Shown here: positions 1-5,769 of the stretch, in pieces
How positions within the stretch are numbered: the first letter of the stretch is position 1
Layout: every line of letters begins with the position of its first letter
From: CAYFMP01 sp964344215
Lineage (GTDB): Bacteria; Pseudomonadota; Alphaproteobacteria; Rhodospirillales; Casp-alpha2
Assembly (NCBI GenBank): GCA_964344215.1
Contig: CAYFMP010000129.1
Location: forward strand, 1 to 5,769
Direction of reading: 5' to 3'
Length of the DNA: 5,769 nucleotides
Position numbers and translations under genes: made by a program
Notes under the pieces: generated by a model
What the model saw: only the letters and a program-made list of their open reading frames with translations
What the model was told of the DNA's origin: nothing
Database searches by the model: none

Positions 1-1259
1 AGGTGTTCTGGCGCGCCGACGGAAGCAGCTTCCCCGTGGAATACTCGTCGCGACCTATTTTCTGGAACGGCGACATCGTCGGCGCCGTCAACAGCTTCCG
101 CGACATCACCGAGCGCAGGCGGACCGAAAACGATCTGCGGATCAGGGAAGCCCGCTACCGCTCGATCGTCGATACCGCCCTGGACGCCATTATCTCCGTC
201 GACCGCGACGGCAACGTTACCCAGTTCAATCCAACCGCCGAGCGCATGTTCGGTTACCGGCGGGACGAAGCTCTCGGAAATAGTATCGGCGATCTGGTCG
301 TTCCGGATGAGCTCAAGGAGAAGCACGAAAAGGGCCTCGAGAAATTCGTGGCCACCGGCGAGGGGGCGTTCATTGGCAAGCTCGTCGAGGTCGAGGCCAA
401 GAGGGCCGACGGATCGAGATTCCCCGCCGAACTGCTGCTCTCCATGGTCGAAGATGGGGGAAACGAGATCTGCACCGCCGTCGTCCGGGACATCACCGAG
501 CGCAAGCTGACCGAACAGCAACTATGGCAGGCCCAGAGGATGGACGCGCTGAGCACCCTGGCCGGCGGCGCGGCGCACGAGCTCAACAACATGCTGCTGC
601 CGATGGTCGCCCTGACCGGGATGACCGCGAAGGCCTTGCCGGAAGGAAGCCCGGAGCGCGGCCGGCTGGAAAAGGTTCTCGAGGCCGGTGCACGGGCCAA
701 GGAAATCGTGTCGCGGCTGCTGGCGTTCAGCCGCCGGCGGGTCGGCGAACGCAAGAACGTCGACATCTGCACGGCCGTCCATGAATCCATGGACTTGGTG
801 CGGCACACGGTGCCATCCAGCATCGAGATCGTCGAACGGCTGGACGAGGGCACGGGGATCGTCTTCGCCGACGCCGGGCAGATCGATGCCGTCCTGATCG
901 ACCTCGCCTCCAACAGCGCCGACGCCATGGCGGGGAAGGCTGGGGAAATCGAGATTTCGCTTTCGCGGGTCGCCGTCGGCGAGGCGTCGGCGGTTTCGGT
1001 CGGCGGCCTGGAGGCCGGCGAGTACGCCAAGCTGACGGTGGCCGACAGCGGTAGCGGCATGGACGACAAGACCCTGGACAGGATCTTCGACCCGTTCTTC
1101 ACCACCAAGGAGGTCGGGGAAGGAGCCGGATTGGGGCTGTCGTTGGTCTACGGCATCATCGAGGATCACGGTGGCGCCATCGATGTGGCCAGCCAACCCG
1201 GCAAGGGAACGACGGTCGATGTCTACCTGCCGCTGGTCGAGGCCGAGGCGACGCGATGA
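1..1259 (+). CDS. PAS-PAS sensor histidine kinase, 5'-truncated by window edge
   Basis: Autophosphorylating sensor kinase of a two-component system; the frame is open to the left edge, so the N-terminus is missing. Residues are counted from the codon at position 3. Residues 1-40 are the end of a PAS/PAC domain (RADGSSFPVE, then DITER at 34-38). A second PAS domain spans about 45-167 (FGY near 83-85, DITERK at 163-168). The HisKA dimerisation domain carries the phospho-acceptor His192 in HELNN, the NtrB-like H-box style. The ATPase domain has an N-box with Asn304 (NSADAM), a G1 box DSGSG at 348-352, an FDPFFTTK F-box and a G2 box GEGAGLG at 372-378, so it should be active. No membrane segment is visible in this part. 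The protein ends shortly after the ATPase domain (VDVYLPL), with no fused receiver. A stand-alone receiver gene follows 169 bp downstream, a plausible partner (inference). The sensed signal cannot be told from sequence. Confidence 0.95.
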   Translation, partial: VFWRADGSSFPVEYSSRPIFWNGDIVGAVNSFRDITERRRTENDLRIREARYRSIVDTALDAIISVDRDGNVTQFNPTAERMFGYRRDEALGNSIGDLVVPDELKEKHEKGLEKFVATGEGAFIGKLVEVEAKRADGSRFPAELLLSMVEDGGNEICTAVVRDITERKLTEQQLWQAQRMDALSTLAGGAAHELNNMLLPMVALTGMTAKALPEGSPERGRLEKVLEAGARAKEIVSRLLAFSRRRVGERKNVDICTAVHESMDLVRHTVPSSIEIVERLDEGTGIVFADAGQIDAVLIDLASNSADAMAGKAGEIEISLSRVAVGEASAVSVGGLEAGEYAKLTVADSGSGMDDKTLDRIFDPFFTTKEVGEGAGLGLSLVYGIIEDHGGAIDVASQPGKGTTVDVYLPLVEAEATR

Positions 1260-1284
1260 TTTGAATGGCGCAGGGAACGACAAC

Positions 1285-1293
1285 TGTTATAAT
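1285..1293 (+). promoter_or_regulatory. Extended -10 promoter for the receiver gene
   Basis: TGTTATAAT matches the sigma-70 extended -10 consensus (TGnTATAAT) exactly, in otherwise GC-rich DNA and 26 bp after the kinase stop codon. The best -35-like hexamer, TTGAAT at 1261-1266, is 21 bp away, which is too far for a normal pair, but extended -10 promoters tolerate a poor -35. Transcription would begin near 1300, giving a leader of about 130 nt before the ATG at 1429. The receiver could therefore be made independently of the upstream kinase. A second, weaker -10-like hexamer TATAGT sits at 1331-1336 without a good -35. Predicted from sequence only. Confidence 0.5.
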
Positions 1294-1395
1294 TTGCGGC
1301 GATACGGCATGAACGTTTTACGAGTTTTCCTATAGTTTCTTGTGCCTGCGGGAGCTTCCGGATGCGTCTATTGCGGGGCGAAATCCGGAAAAGAC

Positions 1396-1407
1396 CCCGG
1401 TACCGGG
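1396..1407 (+). promoter_or_regulatory. Perfect 12-bp palindrome in the receiver leader
   Basis: CCCGGTACCGGG is fully self-complementary and overlaps a second palindrome, GGGCCC at 1405-1410. It ends 8 bp before the AAGGA ribosome binding site (1416-1420). It could be a protein-binding site or could influence access to the ribosome site. With GC-rich sequence a chance palindrome of this length is possible, so the role is open. Confidence 0.25.
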
Positions 1408-1428
1408 CCCTCGGGAAGGACATGCGGC

Positions 1429-1797
1429 ATGGCACGAATTCTGGTGGTTGACGACGAGGAACTGGCCCGTTTCACGCTTTGCGAGATTCTGGAAGGAGCC
1501 GGCCACGACGTGACCGAGGCGAGCAACGGCAACGAAGCGATCGAACGGCAGCGGGGACAGCCCTTCGATCTCGTCGTCACCGATATTATCATGCCGGAGA
1601 AGGAAGGCGTCGAAACCATCATCGAGTTGAAGCGCGACTATCCGGACCTCAAGATCATCGGAATCTCCGGCGGCGGGCGCAGCCGGAACATGGATTTTCT
1701 CAAGCTGGCCGAGGAGTTCGGCGCCGATGCCGTCCTCGCCAAGCCGTTTTCCGAAGACGAACTGATGGAACGGGTGAACGTCTGTCTGTCGGGTTGA
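1429..1797 (+). CDS. Stand-alone CheY-like response regulator receiver
   Basis: Single-domain receiver of 122 residues with no DNA-binding or enzymatic output domain; it would act by binding a partner protein or by relaying or draining phosphate. It starts MARILVVDDEE, giving the acidic pair Asp8-Asp9. The phospho-acceptor is Asp52 in VVTDIIMP, the switch Ser is Ser80 in GISGGG, and the conserved Lys is Lys105 in AKPF; all key residues are present. The ATG at 1429 is chosen because the domain begins right there and AAGGA at 1416-1420 lies 8 nt upstream. A GTG at 1342 in the same frame would add 29 residues of cysteine- and glycine-rich sequence unlike a receiver. It follows a histidine kinase that lacks a receiver, so the pair may be a split version of a hybrid kinase (inference). 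The SGGG...FGAD.VLAKPF pattern resembles small receivers common in Rhodospirillales (recalled, not searched). Confidence 0.93.
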   Translation: MARILVVDDEELARFTLCEILEGAGHDVTEASNGNEAIERQRGQPFDLVVTDIIMPEKEGVETIIELKRDYPDLKIIGISGGGRSRNMDFLKLAEEFGADAVLAKPFSEDELMERVNVCLSG

Positions 1798-1818
1798 GCG
1801 CGGCCTCCGCGCCGGTTT
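1798..1818 (+). terminator. Possible terminator after the receiver gene
   Basis: Directly after the TGA, GCGCGG (1798-1803) pairs with CCGCGC (1807-1812) around a 3-nt loop. It is followed by CGGTTTCC and a pyrimidine-rich stretch. The stem is short but all G-C; the T tract is only TTT at 1816-1818, so termination strength is uncertain. Confidence 0.35.
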
Positions 1819-1961
1819 CCACCTTTCTCCTTCGGACCTTCGATAACGCGATTGGAAAAAACGGGTGCCACACCGCTGGCGTCCGACAGGCCGACTTTTC
1901 GAACTCCCAACCTGTTGATCGTCCGCTCCGGGTCCGAAGCGGGAACGAAAAGTCCGCTCTT

Positions 1962-2023
1962 GGAGCAGATCATGTTTTGTCGGAATCGCTTAGGCGATCC
2001 GTCAAAGCATGTGAATCCGCTCT
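1962..2023. repeat. AGAGC/GCTCT-type hairpin, unit 1
   Basis: GGAGC (1962-1966) pairs with GCTCT (2019-2023, one G-U). TGTTTTGTCGGA (1973-1984) pairs with TCCGTCAAAGCA (1998-2009) at 10 of 12 positions, and the tip is ATCGC-TTAG-GCGAT (1985-1998). The 62-nt length and end motif match the two units at 4257-4394. Confidence 0.65.
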
Positions 2024-2048
2024 ACATCATTGAAACCGATCGGGTTCA

Positions 2049-2089
2049 CACGTTTTGTCGTCGACACCCCGTGTTTCCGACAAAACGTG
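2049..2089. repeat. 12-bp perfect hairpin within the compound repeat
   Basis: CACGTTTTGTCG (2049-2060) and CGACAAAACGTG (2078-2089) are exact reverse complements around a 17-nt loop. The arm shares the GTTTTGTCG word with unit 1, so the two hairpins share sequence and probably origin. No T tract follows, so it is not a typical terminator. Confidence 0.7.
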
Positions 2090-2266
2090 ATCCGATCCAG
2101 CAAGAGCGGACACGGGAAAACGGCTTCCGGGCGGAGTTTTAACCTCAGCCGGGAGCCGACGTCGTTTCCCGGACCGCCGCCATTCGATGAAGCGGCAAAA
2201 GTCTCTTGGTGCGCGAGCCGACAAGCAGCCACGAGCCTTCGCTTCGCCCGCCGCAACCGATCGGTA

Positions 2267-2296
2267 TTGCCCATATTCGTATGCATTGCCTATCAT
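2267..2296 (+). promoter_or_regulatory. Candidate sigma-70 promoter for the membrane kinase
   Basis: TTGCCC (2267-2272, 4 of 6 to consensus) and TATCAT (2291-2296, 5 of 6) are separated by 18 bp. Transcription would start near 2303, giving a leader of about 108 nt before the TTG start at 2411. The leader also contains a small hairpin, TGGCCG (2347-2352) with CGGCCA (2360-2365). Predicted from sequence only. Confidence 0.4.
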
Positions 2297-2305
2297 GGTA
2301 CTCGT

Positions 2306-2320
2306 GATTGATTTTCAATC
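2306..2320. promoter_or_regulatory. Dyad at the predicted transcription start, possible operator
   Basis: GATTGA-TTT-TCAATC is a perfect 6-bp inverted repeat with a 3-bp centre, placed just downstream of the predicted start site. That is a usual position for a repressor site, but the binding protein is unknown and the dyad is short. Confidence 0.3.
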
Positions 2321-2410
2321 GTATGAATATCGAGCGAGGCGATGGTTGGCCGATATTTCCGGCCACGGCCATAGGACTAGGGTTGCCGTCCGCCGGGAGC
2401 GAGCCACGAG

Positions 2411-4258
2411 TTGATATTCCAGCCCCGCACCAAGTTCGTGCTCGCCGGCGGGTTCGCGGCGCTTCTCGCCCTGATGGCGGTATTGACCGTCATGGGGGTC
2501 GGCGTGCTGACGGCCCTCTATGAGGACATCGAGGCGGAAAGGCTTTCCTCGGAGAAGATCCAGAAGGTCCACATCATGCGCGAGGCCATTCGCCGGCGCA
2601 GTTTCAGCATGCTGTACGTACAGACCTTGACCGATTTCTTCGATCGCGACGAGGAACGGCTGAGATTCAACGGCTTCGCCGGCGATTTCATCGTCGCCCG
2701 CGACGGATACCTCGAATTTGGCGTAACGGCCGAGGAAAGAGCCATCCTGGACCGGCTGCGCAAGGCGTTGCGTGCGACCCAGGCGTTCGTCGAGGAAACG
2801 ATGCGGCTGGCCGTCGAAGGCGAGAACCGGGAAATGATCGAGGCCGCCACCCTGGAAGCCGTCCGCAACCAAAGGCCGCTCCTCGATACCCTGAACGAAC
2901 TCGTCGCCTATCAGGTGCGAACCAGCGCCATGCGCAGCGCCCACATCAAGGAAAGCCAGAAAGACATCCTAGCCGTAGCCGTATTCGCCGCCGTCGCCAT
3001 CCTGGGTCTCAGTATTCTGATTTCCCTCTACGCCTACCGACGAGAAGTCTACCAGACCAACCAGCTCGTCCGGGAAATCGCTGAACGCAAGCAGGCCGAA
3101 GACGCCGCCTTGGAGGCCCAGGCCCGCCTATCGGGAATACTCCAGATCGCGCCGGACGCCGTGATCTCGGTCGGCGGCGATATGAACATCCAGCTTTTCA
3201 ACCAAGGGGCGGAACGGATTTTCGGGTATACCGCCGGGCAAGTGCTGGGGCAGCCCTTGGAAATCTTGATGCCCGAATACTTCCGCAAGAACCATCGAAG
3301 GCTTGTCGAGGAATTCGGCCGCTCCGACGAATCCTACCGCCTCATGGACCGCCGCCAGGACGTCCTGGGTTTGCGAAAGGACGGAACCGAGTTTCCGGCA
3401 TCGGCATCCGTCACCAAACTCGACATCCACGGTGAAAAGATTTTCACCGTGATGTTGCAGGACATCACCGAAAGAAAGCGAGCGGAGGAGAGCTTGATGG
3501 AGGCCAAGGAAGGGGCGGAGACAGCGAGCCGTTCCAAATCCGAGTTCCTGGCCGCCATGAGCCACGACCTGCGGACGCCGTTGAACGCCATTCTCGGGTT
3601 CGCCGAGATCATCAGCCGACAGCACCTCGGGCCGATCGCCGACAAATACCGGGAATATGCCGAGGATATCCATTCCAGCGGCGAACTCCTGCTGTCGCTG
3701 GTCGACGACATCCTCGACCTATCGGCCATCGAGGCGGGCAAGCAGTCGCTGAACAAGGAGAACATATCGATCACGGATGTCGTCGCCGAGTGTGAGGTTC
3801 TGGTCAAGGAAAAGGCACGGTTTCAAGGTATCGAATTGACCACCAAAGTACCCGAAGACCTCCCGCTGCTTTACGCGGATAGACGAGCGATCAAGCAAAT
3901 CCTCATCAACCTTCTTTCGAACGCCATTAAGTTCACGCCGGAGGGCAACGGGATTGAGCTCAAGGCGACGGCCGTGGACGATCACCATATCTTCGAGGTA
4001 AGCGATACGGGAAGCGGCATCCCGGCCGACAAGCTCGCGACCATTACCGACCCGTTCGTCAGGGGCGAGACCGATCCCCACAAGAACCGGGAAGGCACCG
4101 GCCTCGGGCTGACGATCGTGAAGTCCCTCGTCGACCTTCACGATGGTGAACTGGACATCAAGAGCGCCGTCGACAAGGGAACCACGGTGACGGTGTCGAT
4201 CCCCACCACTATACGGCGCGACGAAAACGTGCCCGAGCAGTCGCCCACATCCGCTTAG
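2411..4258 (+). CDS. Membrane-bound PAS sensor histidine kinase
   Basis: Inner-membrane sensor kinase of 615 residues. A short basic tail precedes membrane segment 1 (about 9-37). A charged, largely helical periplasmic region (about 38-184) is probably the sensor and looks like a four-helix-bundle type. Membrane segment 2 is at about 185-209. A linker helix leads to a PAS domain (about 238-355; PDAVISV, IFGY, RKDGTEFPA, DITERKRAEE). The HisKA domain has phospho-acceptor His385 in SHDLRTPLNAI. The ATPase domain has N-box Asn504, G1 DTGSG (532-536), the ITDPF F-box and G2 GTGLG (562-566), so all catalytic motifs are present. There is no receiver domain. TTG at 2411 is the only start between the in-frame stop at 2378 and the first membrane segment; ribosome site GGGAG (2395-2399) is weak, 11 nt away. 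The first in-frame ATG, codon 22, would cut membrane segment 1. No dedicated regulator gene is adjacent, so its partner is unknown. The stop codon overlaps the first base pairs of a palindromic repeat. Confidence 0.95.
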   Translation: MIFQPRTKFVLAGGFAALLALMAVLTVMGVGVLTALYEDIEAERLSSEKIQKVHIMREAIRRRSFSMLYVQTLTDFFDRDEERLRFNGFAGDFIVARDGYLEFGVTAEERAILDRLRKALRATQAFVEETMRLAVEGENREMIEAATLEAVRNQRPLLDTLNELVAYQVRTSAMRSAHIKESQKDILAVAVFAAVAILGLSILISLYAYRREVYQTNQLVREIAERKQAEDAALEAQARLSGILQIAPDAVISVGGDMNIQLFNQGAERIFGYTAGQVLGQPLEILMPEYFRKNHRRLVEEFGRSDESYRLMDRRQDVLGLRKDGTEFPASASVTKLDIHGEKIFTVMLQDITERKRAEESLMEAKEGAETASRSKSEFLAAMSHDLRTPLNAILGFAEIISRQHLGPIADKYREYAEDIHSSGELLLSLVDDILDLSAIEAGKQSLNKENISITDVVAECEVLVKEKARFQGIELTTKVPEDLPLLYADRRAIKQILINLLSNAIKFTPEGNGIELKATAVDDHHIFEVSDTGSGIPADKLATITDPFVRGETDPHKNREGTGLGLTIVKSLVDLHDGELDIKSAVDKGTTVTVSIPTTIRRDENVPEQSPTSA

Positions 4259-4316
4259 AGCAATATCCGATCGAATTGAACCATTCAGGCTCAAGCCAGT
4301 CGGATTTACTTGCTCT
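4257..4316. repeat. AGAGC/GCTCT-type hairpin, unit 2
   Basis: AGAGCAA (4257-4263) pairs with TTGCTCT (4310-4316), ATCCGA (4265-4270) with TCGGAT (4300-4305), and TTGA (4276-4279) with TCAA (4291-4294). The unit begins inside the stop codon of the membrane kinase. It shares the TCCGATCG...TTGAACC style with the next unit, so the two are tandem copies separated by 14 bp. Confidence 0.75.
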
Positions 4317-4322
4317 ATTTTT
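4257..4322 (+). terminator. Likely terminator of the membrane kinase gene
   Basis: The unit 2 hairpin is followed by ATTTTTC, five T residues at 4318-4322, one base after the stem. A long stem plus T tract right at the stop codon fits intrinsic termination, with the repeat unit doing the job. The stem has internal mismatches, so its efficiency is uncertain. Confidence 0.45.
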
Positions 4323-4330
4323 CAATGAAT

Positions 4331-4394
4331 TAGAGCGGTGTAGTCCGATCGGATGGAACCGTTCACCGATTCCAACCGATCGGATGCCGCTCTA
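4331..4394. repeat. AGAGC/GCTCT-type hairpin, unit 3
   Basis: TAGAGCGG (4331-4338) and CCGCTCTA (4387-4394) are exact reverse complements, as are TCCGATCGG (4344-4352) and CCGATCGGA (4376-4384). TGGAA (4354-4358) pairs with TTCCA (4370-4374). This is the best-preserved unit of the family in the window. It lies between the convergent kinase and cyclase genes. Confidence 0.8.
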
Positions 4395-4461
4395 GGGCCA
4401 GAGGCGGACGTACAGTATATTCACTTAAATGATTCGGCCGCGGCAAGGTCGTGTCATTCAC

Positions 4462-4506
4462 CTCCCGCGCTTGACGCCGGTTTATTCGGGACAGGGCTTG
4501 CGGGAG
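4462..4506 (-). terminator. Weak inverted repeat after the cyclase stop codon
   Basis: CTCCCGC (4462-4468) and GCGGGAG (4500-4506) pair over 7 bp with a 31-nt loop, directly downstream of the minus-strand cyclase gene. The position suits a 3'-end structure, but there is no T tract on the minus strand, so termination is doubtful. Confidence 0.25.
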
Positions 4507-4508
4507 AT

Positions 4509-5408
4509 CTAAGCGAACCCGACGGCACCCTTGGTGCTCTTCTTGATGTTGTACATCGCCTCGTCGGCGGCCTTGAGGATCTCGCCCTCGGTCCTGCCGT
4601 CGCCCGGGAAAAAGGCGACGCCGACGGAAGCGCCGATGTTGGCGTACCCATCGGGCAACTCGATCGGCCAGCCGAGCCGCTCGACCACGCGCTCTCCGAC
4701 GATCGTTGCGTCCTCGACGTTTTGGTGTTCGATGATGACAATGAACTCGTCGCCGCCGAGACGCGCCACCGAATCGGGCTTCCTGACGCATCCCCGAAGC
4801 CGCTTGGCGACTTCCTTGAGAACCAGGTCGCCGGCCTCGTGGCCCATGCTGTCGTTGACCGCCTTGAATCCGTCGAGGTCGATAAACAGCACCGCCATTT
4901 TCGTTCCCGCCCGTTCGGCCCGCTCCATGGCATTTTGCAGACGGTCGGAAAACAGCCTTCGCGTCGGCAGTTCGGTCAACGTGTCGTAGTTGGCCAGCGC
5001 CTCGATCTTCGCTTCCGCTTCCTTCAACGGGGTGATGTCGATGAAGGCGAACAGCAGAAGGTCCTCGTTCTCGATGGGAATGGCCGACATCGAGGCCAGG
5101 CCCCAGACGACGCTGCCGCTCTTGTGTTTCAGGCGTAGTTCGAAATTGCGGACTTCATCGTGACGGACGAATTCGACCATTAGGTCCTGGCGTTCCTCGC
5201 CATCGACGAAGAATTCGTCCCACGACGAGCCCAGCATCCGCTCACCGCCGGCACCGAGGGTTTCATGGAAAAACCGGTTGGAAAAAATCACCCTACCGTC
5301 GTCAACCCTGAGGATCAGGATGCCCGCCGGCACCGTATCGTTGAAAACCTTCAGTTTCTCATCGTGGCGAATCAGTTCTTCGAACGATGGCGTACGGATA
5401 CCGTCCAT
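4509..5408 (-). CDS. PAS-GGDEF diguanylate cyclase
   Basis: Soluble enzyme of 299 residues that makes cyclic di-GMP from two GTP. A PAS domain covers about 17-127 (VPAGILILRVDDG, then FIDIT at 122-126) and a linker helix joins it to the GGDEF domain (about 136-299). The signature is exact at 218-222. Metal-binding Asp177 (FIDLDGFK), guanine-contacting Asn185 and Asp194 (HEAGD) are present. An RxxD inhibitory site, Arg209-Lys-Pro-Asp212, sits five residues before GGDEF, so product inhibition is expected. No EAL domain, signal peptide or membrane segment is seen. The ATG at 5408 is chosen because GGGGGG (5416-5421) lies 7 nt upstream. The frame extends to an ATG at 5555, but the extra 49 residues look non-coding. 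It converges on the membrane kinase gene and so is regulated separately. The signal sensed by the PAS domain is unknown. Confidence 0.95.
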   Translation of the reverse strand: MDGIRTPSFEELIRHDEKLKVFNDTVPAGILILRVDDGRVIFSNRFFHETLGAGGERMLGSSWDEFFVDGEERQDLMVEFVRHDEVRNFELRLKHKSGSVVWGLASMSAIPIENEDLLLFAFIDITPLKEAEAKIEALANYDTLTELPTRRLFSDRLQNAMERAERAGTKMAVLFIDLDGFKAVNDSMGHEAGDLVLKEVAKRLRGCVRKPDSVARLGGDEFIVIIEHQNVEDATIVGERVVERLGWPIELPDGYANIGASVGVAFFPGDGRTEGEILKAADEAMYNIKKSTKGAVGFA

Positions 5409-5769
5409 GTATCTTCCCCCCTTTCCCCCACTCCGAGGGTGTTCCGCAGAAACCCCGGCCGTTTCTTCTTTCCCCGTCTCCCTCGACGGAATGCATATTG
5501 CCGAGATAGGAATCCGAAAACAAGGTATGAGATTACCCCTTTCCGACGACTGCACTCAAAGTAGGCACAATCCTCTCGTACTCGTTCCGTGAGAGCAACC
5601 GGGCCGAATGAATGTCCGTTTCGGATCCGTGGCGGACACCGACGCCTATCGTGAACGTGGTCCGTTTTACGGGGTGGAACGGTTCTCGCCGCCAAACGGC
5701 GTCCGGATAGTGCTCTAGGTCACATACCCATAAAAGGGATTCACATTTTTGATGATGTGTGATTCAAGG
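5409..5769. other. Upstream region of the cyclase gene, no gene seen
   Basis: These 361 bp carry no convincing coding region on either strand. The part nearest the cyclase must hold its promoter, but no good -35/-10 pair was found on the minus strand; TTGAGT with a poor -10 near 5540 is the best and is not convincing. The remainder holds the diverged palindrome at 5592-5716 and an AT-rich tail from 5719. Confidence 0.5.
5592..5716. repeat. Diverged AGAGC...GCTCT palindrome, larger unit
   Basis: AGAGCA (5592-5597) faces TGCTCT (5711-5716) across 113 bp, and the bases just inside (CCGGGCC versus the reverse complement CCGGACGCC) are also related. Inside are TGTCCG/CGGACA (5613-5618 with 5633-5638, loop containing palindrome CGGATCCG), GACGCC/GGCGTC (5641-5646 with 5698-5703) and CCGTTT/AAACGG (5662-5667 with 5694-5699). 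It resembles the compound element at 1953-2110 in plan but not closely in sequence. Confidence 0.45.

Larger units (their letters stand above)
1953..2110. repeat. Compound palindromic repeat with nested hairpins
   Basis: The ends form an imperfect inverted repeat. The left arm (1953-1984) begins TCCGCTCTTG and ends GTTTTGTCGGA; the right arm (2076-2110) is its reverse complement except for a few changes and a 3-nt insertion. Inside are two further hairpins, described separately (1962-2023 and 2049-2089). They are bridged by a GTGAATCC (2011-2018) and GGGTTCAC (2042-2049) imperfect pair around GAAACCGATCGG. The whole can fold either as one long arm or as several adjacent hairpins. It resembles a tandem, partly inverted array of the AGAGC...GCTCT repeats also seen at 4257-4394. 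No direct target-site duplication was seen at its borders, so movement as a MITE is not shown. Confidence 0.7.
1798..2410. other. 613-bp intergenic region without a convincing gene
   Basis: Open frames run through this stretch on both strands, but none combines a ribosome binding site with recognisable protein sequence, and several pass straight through inverted repeats. What it does hold: a GC stem after the receiver gene, an imperfect CCGCT...AGCGG hairpin (1923-1942), the compound palindrome at 1953-2110, and a candidate promoter with a dyad at 2267-2320. The stretch 2111-2260 shows nothing recognisable. Confidence 0.6.

Noticed and set aside
254..1283. Long open frames on the minus strand opposite the first kinase (254-1108 and 522-1283)
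   Set aside because: They lie wholly or almost wholly antisense to a gene with clear kinase motifs, and their translations are low-complexity Ser/Arg or Gly/Asp-rich, as expected of GC-rich shadow frames.
1260..1428. Start of the receiver at GTG 1342
   Set aside because: The added 29 residues do not fit the receiver fold, whereas ATG 1429 has a well-placed AAGGA and begins exactly at the domain.
1953..2110. CRISPR array
   Set aside because: The repeats are inverted rather than regularly spaced direct repeats, and no cas genes are present.
1852..2414. Several overlapping open frames of 75-96 codons on both strands in the long intergenic region
   Set aside because: Most run through the inverted repeats or overlap one another in different frames, and none has a convincing ribosome site or recognisable protein sequence.
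4425..4457. Ten-codon minus-strand frame preceded by a GGGAGG ribosome-like site
   Set aside because: Only 10 residues with no known leader-peptide features; the GGGAGG is part of the inverted repeat after the cyclase gene.
4353..5138. 261-codon plus-strand open frame opposite the cyclase
   Set aside because: It begins inside a palindromic repeat and is antisense to the GGDEF domain; the translation shows no family pattern.
1..5769. tRNA or rRNA genes
   Set aside because: No tRNA-like cloverleaf with a conserved TTCGA arm and no rRNA signature was recognised on either strand by eye.

Overview
The window looks like chromosomal DNA from a GC-rich alphaproteobacterium, most likely from or near the Rhodospirillales. 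This rests on the style of the PAS-type histidine kinases, the stand-alone receiver of a type common there, and the AGAGC...GCTCT palindromic repeats; no rRNA or housekeeping gene is present to confirm it. All four convincing genes encode signal-transduction proteins.

Layout: (1) 1-1259, plus strand, the 3' part of a PAS-PAS histidine kinase whose start lies outside the window. (2) 1260-1428, a short gap with an extended -10 promoter (TGTTATAAT) and a 12-bp perfect palindrome just upstream of a good ribosome binding site. (3) 1429-1797, plus strand, a 122-residue stand-alone CheY-like receiver. (4) 1798-2410, 613 bp with no convincing gene, holding a possible terminator, a compound palindromic repeat (1953-2110), a candidate promoter and a small dyad. 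(5) 2411-4258, plus strand, a 615-residue membrane sensor histidine kinase (two membrane segments, periplasmic helical sensor, PAS, HisKA, ATPase) starting at TTG. (6) 4259-4508, a convergent intergenic region with two tandem 60-64 nt hairpins of the repeat family. (7) 4509-5408, minus strand, a soluble PAS-GGDEF diguanylate cyclase with an intact active site and inhibitory I-site. (8) 5409-5769, non-coding, with another diverged palindrome and, at the right edge, an AT-rich stretch that may be the start of a mobile element.

Likely workings, by inference: the first kinase has no receiver of its own, and the receiver gene follows directly, so the two may be a split hybrid-kinase phosphorelay. 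The second kinase has no adjacent dedicated regulator and could feed the same receiver or an unlinked one. The cyclase would add a c-di-GMP output, but it is transcribed convergently and need not be in the same pathway.

No wholly new system is evident. The most unusual content is the density of palindromic repeats, at least four units in three clusters in under 6 kb, one of them a nested multi-hairpin structure.
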